In this document: positions 58,788 to 64,000 of the stretch, piece after piece
How the letters are laid out: each line of letters opens with the position of its first letter
Position numbering within the stretch: position 1 is the stretch's first letter
Assembly (NCBI GenBank): GCA_022836615.1
Contig: MU405311.1
Location: 1-64,000 of the forward strand
Length of the DNA stretch: 64,000 bases
Source of the DNA: Annulohypoxylon bovei var. microspora
Taxonomy: Eukaryota; Ascomycota; Sordariomycetes; Xylariales; Hypoxylaceae
Direction of reading: 5' to 3'
Translations under genes and position numbers: made by a program
Notes under the pieces: model-generated
Seen by the model: the letters and a program-made list of their open reading frames with translations, nothing else
Told to the model about the DNA's origin: nothing
The model's database searches: none

Positions 58788-61700
58788 TGTCATGTCGACG
58801 AATAGGTATACTGCTGCTGAGAACTACAGACAAGGCGTCTGGTGTAGATATTAGATCTAATACAAAGCCGCGCGTCATTGCGAACGGGCGATAAGCGCCA
58901 GCCTCGAGGCTATCTAACAAGAGCAAAAACTAAAAGGGGTAGAAGTACGCAACCCCTTGACAGCTCGACGGATCCGACGGCGTGGTTAAGGGCCCATTTT
59001 TATTCACGTGTAATCGGGGGATCTGCCTGGGATGTTTGGGCTAGCTAGAAACGCATCTCACTCGTTAGAAGGTTTCTAGAAGAGGAAACGGAACTTGAGG
59101 TGCTGTCTAGGTTCCTCGGCTTAATGCAGGACCGCTTCGTCCAATGGGCGCCCGCATCCGGGTCGGCTTGCTGCAAACCTAGAGCTAGCTCATCCCGAAG
59201 ATGATGACTCTGCTCATCCAGAAGAGCGAGAGAGAGGGCGTTGCATCTCGCCGTCGCATCGCTTAAGCTTCTCTGCAGGACTAAATGAAAAAACCCCCAC
59301 GGTACGGGGCCATCGAGTTGATGAGAGTTGATTAACACGACAGCACATGACAACAATCGGAACGGCGAACCTTGGAACACAGAGAGTCGGCGCCAAGTGA
59401 CGACGCTCGATCCGAGAGAGATGACCAAGAATAACCCCCCATGTTGCTTGGGGGGATCATGAACTTCTGCAGGTTGTCGTACGATGTGTACGATGTGTGG
59501 AGATCGACGAGAGGATGATGAATCCTCTCGGAGAGACTCGACAGCAAGCTACTCTACCGTAGTGTCTAGCTTAAATCTTGGAACAAGAATTGTCGCTGCA
59601 TTCACATGAACACGGCAAGTGGAGTTGTAGGGTTGTCTTTTATCTAGCCCTTCCATTCGACTCGACTACTACTACTACTATAGTATGTGCGAAAAACCTC
59701 TAGGCACGAACCGGAATCCCATGTGGAGGAAAGTAGAATGCCATCCATCCCTAGCCGTAGATCGAAAAAAAAAAATTTACCTGGCGATAAGAACCAACCC
59801 ATGTAGATGGAAAGGAATTCTTGGTTTGCCTCTAGAGCTAACTAGGGGCTGTCACCAGGTAGATCACTAGCCAATTGCCGCGTTACAGCACTGCGGTCAG
59901 CGGCTTAATATCGAAATAAACCGAGATTCAACCTTTGAAACAGAAGGATTCGTATTTGTCTTTTTACAGTAGCTCTCAAACATCATTAAGGGAGCCAAAC
60001 GTGGTCTTCTATGTGGCTAGTCCATGTCGAAAGGCATCAGAGTATCACGGCATCAAGGTAAATCCTTCTTCTTTTCTAAGCTTCGGGAAGACTGGTCTGA
60101 CAATGATGGGGCAGAGCGCGCGTTCCCCATGGCTACATTGTACCCAATAATAGCTAGTGAGGACTAAACGAGTATTAATAAAATACCCTGTGTAATAGGT
60201 ACAGTCCAGCGTATCAATTTCCGTAGTTTGCGATTGTCAAGCTGAATGGCGCAAACATGATCTTCTGCTAGGCTTTCCCCGGACGACAAATCTGACATAT
60301 ATTTAGATATTTAGATGCTATGTAGATCCTTCCGGCCAGCGATACCAGATGAGGAGCCAGATACGATAATGTGTATCGCCAAAAGCGTATGCGGAACAAA
60401 TCATGACAGCAAGGGGTGGAAGAGGGGCTGGTAAGTAATACTTCATTATCCTAATTGCTAGATCGAGGCGGACCTTGTCACTCATCAAACACTGGTGACC
60501 GAGAGCTCATTCATTCGAAATATATGTATGTACAAATGTATGTACAAGTAAATGATGGTTCATGCCTCTGATGAAAAAGGGAAACGGATTTGTGGACGCA
60601 CGTGGCGGCGAGACTTCAAGCCCATGCTCAAACTAAGGATACACACAGTACGGATTACATATTATCCAAACGGTTCATTACTAGAGACTAGGGTTTCTGT
60701 TCCACCAACGACAACGGGTAGACCGACGGTCAACTAGCGGGAAACATGAAGCACATCGTCTTGTTAGACAATACCTAGACGAAGAGCGCCTCGTTTAGTT
60801 CATAAATATCTTAACTGTCGGTGTCGTAGGCTATTAAGAGCCTCGTATATTGAAAAGTTAGAGAGGGAAAAATAAAAAATAAAAAATAAAAGGGGTAGGA
60901 GGGGCGCCAGAATCGTTATCGTGGTTGTAGAAATTGCAAAATATGCATCTGCTTTATTCTTTAATGCCGGTAATCCGTTCTGGACAAAGCTGGAAATCTC
61001 CATCGCCAAGAGAACTCGTCGAAACCAGTAGGGCTGTTGATGTCGACTAAAAATATGCACTAACTTATTTTCCTCTATTCTGGCCTTATTTCTATCGTAT
61101 CTGTCGTATTTTTGGAATAAATAATCTTAAAGGGGGCAATATTGTGTTTTACGATACAGTAAATGTCAATCTTAAAAGCAATAACTCCTTCGGTCCTCGA
61201 TATTCGCTCTAGCTGCTGTCCCCCCGAACGTATTGTCCCACCTTACACATCCGATACGGTGCTGTTGCAATACCGCAATGCATACCGCAATACCGCTGAT
61301 GCATGGTTGACGGTCGATAGGCCACATAGGGTTGTCTGGGCATGCTTCTATAGCGTGTAAAACCCTATAAGTGCCCATCAAAGCAGCTAAAGCATGCGAA
61401 GTATTGCGTTGTAGCTAAACTCTAGAACGAGCATAGATACTTCAAAGTAATAGGGTCGTCATGCAGGCATGATTCCATCAACCCCCCGTCCCCGTCCCCA
61501 TCCCCGGCAAATGCAAAAGGCTACATAGAGTATAGGTAGGTGTTGTAGTCAAGTAGGTAAATATCAATACATGCAGGTCTGACGAAATACATACTCGATT
61601 GCTCGACTACCTCGAAAGTAGCATCCTGCCGACCCTCGGTTTTTCTTTTTAATCTGGCCTGATTATTCCGGCACGGTCAGGTTTCAGCGCATCGTGCGCT

Positions 61701-63127
61701 GACTGCCTCTTCGGGCAACTACCAAGTGATCATTGTAGGCCGGTGGTTGATGGGGGCTGAAGGGTTCCATTACTGTAGATAGACGATCCCGGGACGTGAT
61801 CCGCCTCCCGTTCGCGGGTCGCCGTCCTAAGTTTGCCGTTGCCGTATCCGTAGTCGCACTCTTCGACCGAACGAGGAGGGGTTGCCGAGGGGGTCAGAGC
61901 TTCCAGGGCTCCTAGAGCGCCTTTTTCTCCGATGTTTTGGCTCGTGGCGTGGAAGAGGCGTGCAATAGACGAACATGGGGGGGCTAGCCGGTGACGTGCG
62001 ACGGGGCGATTTTCTTTACCTGGAGAAAAATAATAATAAAATAAAAAAGGGAAAAAAAGCTACCTATGGAGGGGCTGATCGTGAGGCTTACCAGCCAGTC
62101 AGCTATAAAACTGCCGTGAGAGGATCAGCTCCTTGACAACTGTCTCGCATGCAGGTTTTGGGCCGTTTTTTTCGCGGTGCACCGTAATGAACCATGCACA
62201 TATTTGCCCGCACGCACACACATACGCACAAGAGAGGAGCTAGATCGGCGTATACCCTCTCCATAGTCCCAGCGCTGTTCGGCGAATCTTGTCGTCCTCT
62301 TTTTGAACTGTTGCACGTTTTCGTGGTATTGGGGGAAACCGACCACTTAAGCAGCCGGAACGGGCGCTGGTTACGTCCTCGATTTTTCCAGATGCAGCCC
62401 GGGGCTGCAATCTCGAGATGCCGCACGTAACGACGAACAGAGAACCCTCCCGTAAACATATATATCGCTTATATCATTCATCTCCCCCTTCGCCTCCCGT
62501 GGCGTGGCGTGGCGTGCCGTGTACCATCGAGGCTGCCCACGAACCGGCTACGCGATGTCGGTTGTAACATCGTGAGGGATCTGTGGAGGGGCATACCAAG
62601 GAAGTATGTACGCGTGGACCGTAGACGGGAAACTCGAGAAACATCCGAGGTTAGTCTTTAGTCAGCCATGTAGCCTCGCAGATCCCCACGTTGATATCAT
62701 GTAAGTCGATGCGGGAGAAGTCGAGATAAGAGTGGATATGTAGGATTATTAGATGATCAGTCGAAATCGACTTCTTGAAACCGAACATGGGAGTGAGATG
62801 GAATATCGATGTGAGTTACGATACGAGTCCGGGGAAATTCCCATTACTACGAACCAGAGCACGCGACATTGGCGGCTCGCTGTGCAACGACGCCCGCGGG
62901 GGTCTATCCGAAAGGCAGTCTCTGCATCAAGTGCGACGATACATGTGCGATTGACGGTGCTGTGGCCATAGACGAAGAAAAGTCGGTCGACGGCGATGGA
63001 TTGAGGGCTGCATGAACTTTGGGGGCCCTTTTTTTTAGAAATAATATGTGTCGTCGGTTCAATAAAAGGAAGAAAAGAACCCACGAGGGAATAATGTGGC
63101 ACAGTCGTCAACGCCTACCTACATCCT

Positions 63128-63160
63128 ACATACGTACATACATACATACATACATACATA
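63128..63160. repeat. (CATA)n microsatellite
   Basis: About seven tandem CATA units, slightly interrupted by CGTA and CCTA. Confidence 0.85.
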
Positions 63161-64000
63161 CCTACATACATCGTGATCAAATCGTTCCAAGATAGACTAT
63201 AGCCATCTCCCAGAGATTCTCTGCGAGCCGCTCTTAGCGAGGTTGACGTGCAGGGGCATGGCTGCCGCACTAGTCGTCATTCTCGGATCAGAATGTGGCT
63301 AGGCTTGCCAATTGAGCTATTCTGATTGTTCAAAAAACCCTACGCAGTTGGCGTGCATGGAGTGGCTTTCCCTTTACTTGCATGGGGACGTTACCTCGCG
63401 TCGTGGTCTTGATGCTAGGGACGCAGTCCCGGATCGACGAGAGGGATTGTGTTGTTCACTCACGATGGAGCATCCTCTGTATTGGGTACTGTCAAAAGGG
63501 TTACGTCCAGGATAATAGGCCGAGGACTACCCCCCGCGTTAGTGATGACTCGATGACGAGGAGGAGGATGGATGTTTGGAGGATGCGTGCTTGAGTGGTT
63601 GAGTAGGTACATAGTATTGTCGCTATCATATCCGAACTTGGTCTTTCAGGACGATCGTGCCCTTCCGGCGGTATATTTTGCTTTTTGTCTATAACGCGGG
63701 AATGCCCGCCGCCTAAATTGTATATGCTGATGTACCTAAGGATGGCACAGATACTATTGGGAGGTACAACGGGGATTGATGATAATATCCATCTCTATGC
63801 TTCTACGGGGCCTTGATACATACATAGCTTACATAGTAATCGCAGTCTAAACGCTGTTTGAAGAAATATACCTAATATCGTGGTATCGTCCCGCATATGT
63901 CAGAGGCTTTAGACATTAGAACATGGTCGAAAAGGTCCTCGTGACACCTGCCCCTGCCTTGTTCCACGCGGATTGTTAGGAAGGTTAAAGGACGATAGGC

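Larger units (their letters stand above)
51277..64000. other. 12.7-kb stretch without a recognisable gene
   Basis: No open frame shows a family, signal peptide or intron-exon pattern I can support. The part 51.3-53 kb is AT-rich with ACCTAGGT words (51584-51606, 51838-51860). From about 53.6 kb onward homopolymer A/T and G/C tracts, (TTATT)n runs (54107-54128), CT/AG-rich and trinucleotide repeats become frequent and overall GC seems higher. Long gene-free flanks with such tracts are known at some fungal regulatory genes, so the 5' region of a gene beyond 64 kb is possible; a heterochromatic or subtelomeric block is the other reading. Confidence 0.5.

Noticed and set aside
63128..63160. Regular short repeats considered as a CRISPR array
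   Set aside because: A tetranucleotide microsatellite without spacers, in a eukaryotic genome.

Overview
The window reads as nuclear DNA of a filamentous ascomycete (Pezizomycotina, probably Sordariomycetes; species not resolvable). Genes carry several short introns of about 50-70 nt with GTRNGT donors and CTNA-type branch points. Typical families of that group are present: PTH11-type rhodopsin-domain membrane proteins, a fused proton-translocating transhydrogenase, a GH18 chitinase, secreted flavoproteins and small secreted proteins. I rebuilt twenty protein-coding loci (one a 5'-truncated remnant) and one intron-containing tRNA-Leu. For the spliced genes the proposed exons sum to whole codons, except the first exon of the flavoprotein at 45.9-48.1 kb, which I could not fix.

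Layout. 0-8.5 kb: truncated short-chain dehydrogenase, mitochondrial NAD(P) transhydrogenase, a secreted beta-helix protein and a small conserved protein. 11.2-16.8 kb: a tandem trio of PTH11-like membrane protein, berberine-bridge-type flavin oxidase and NmrA-like reductase. 17.2-20.1 kb: divergent complex I subunit NDUFA12 and phosphatidylglycerophosphate synthase PGS1, sharing a 373-bp promoter. 20.8-25.4 kb: GH5 glycosidase, a TIR-bearing DNA element and a GC-rich secreted protein of unknown function. 26.5-34.1 kb (all minus strand): OPT oligopeptide transporter, aldehyde dehydrogenase and chitinase. 35.3-42.5 kb: small secreted or membrane proteins and a C2H2 zinc-finger protein. 45.4-51.3 kb: tRNA-Leu(AAG), a second flavin oxidase and a divergent second PTH11-like protein. 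51.3-64 kb: no gene recognised, rich in homopolymers and microsatellites.

Mobile and repeat content: three copies of a short hairpin-like inverted-repeat element (9.4, 13.0 and 26.3 kb), a ~940-bp element with ~40-bp terminal inverted repeats and six symmetrically placed AAACGTTT octamers (22.2-23.2 kb), an interstitial telomere-type repeat (25.7 kb), and a dispersed palindrome built on CCTAGGTACCTAGG.

Themes: mitochondrial housekeeping (transhydrogenase, NDUFA12, PGS1) alternates with secreted or environment-facing genes (GH5, GH18, beta-helix protein, flavin oxidases, peptide transporter, PTH11-like proteins). No polyketide synthase, peptide synthetase or terpene synthase was seen, so the oxidase/reductase groups are not shown to be a metabolite cluster. 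All product names come from reading translated sequence by eye; no database search was run.
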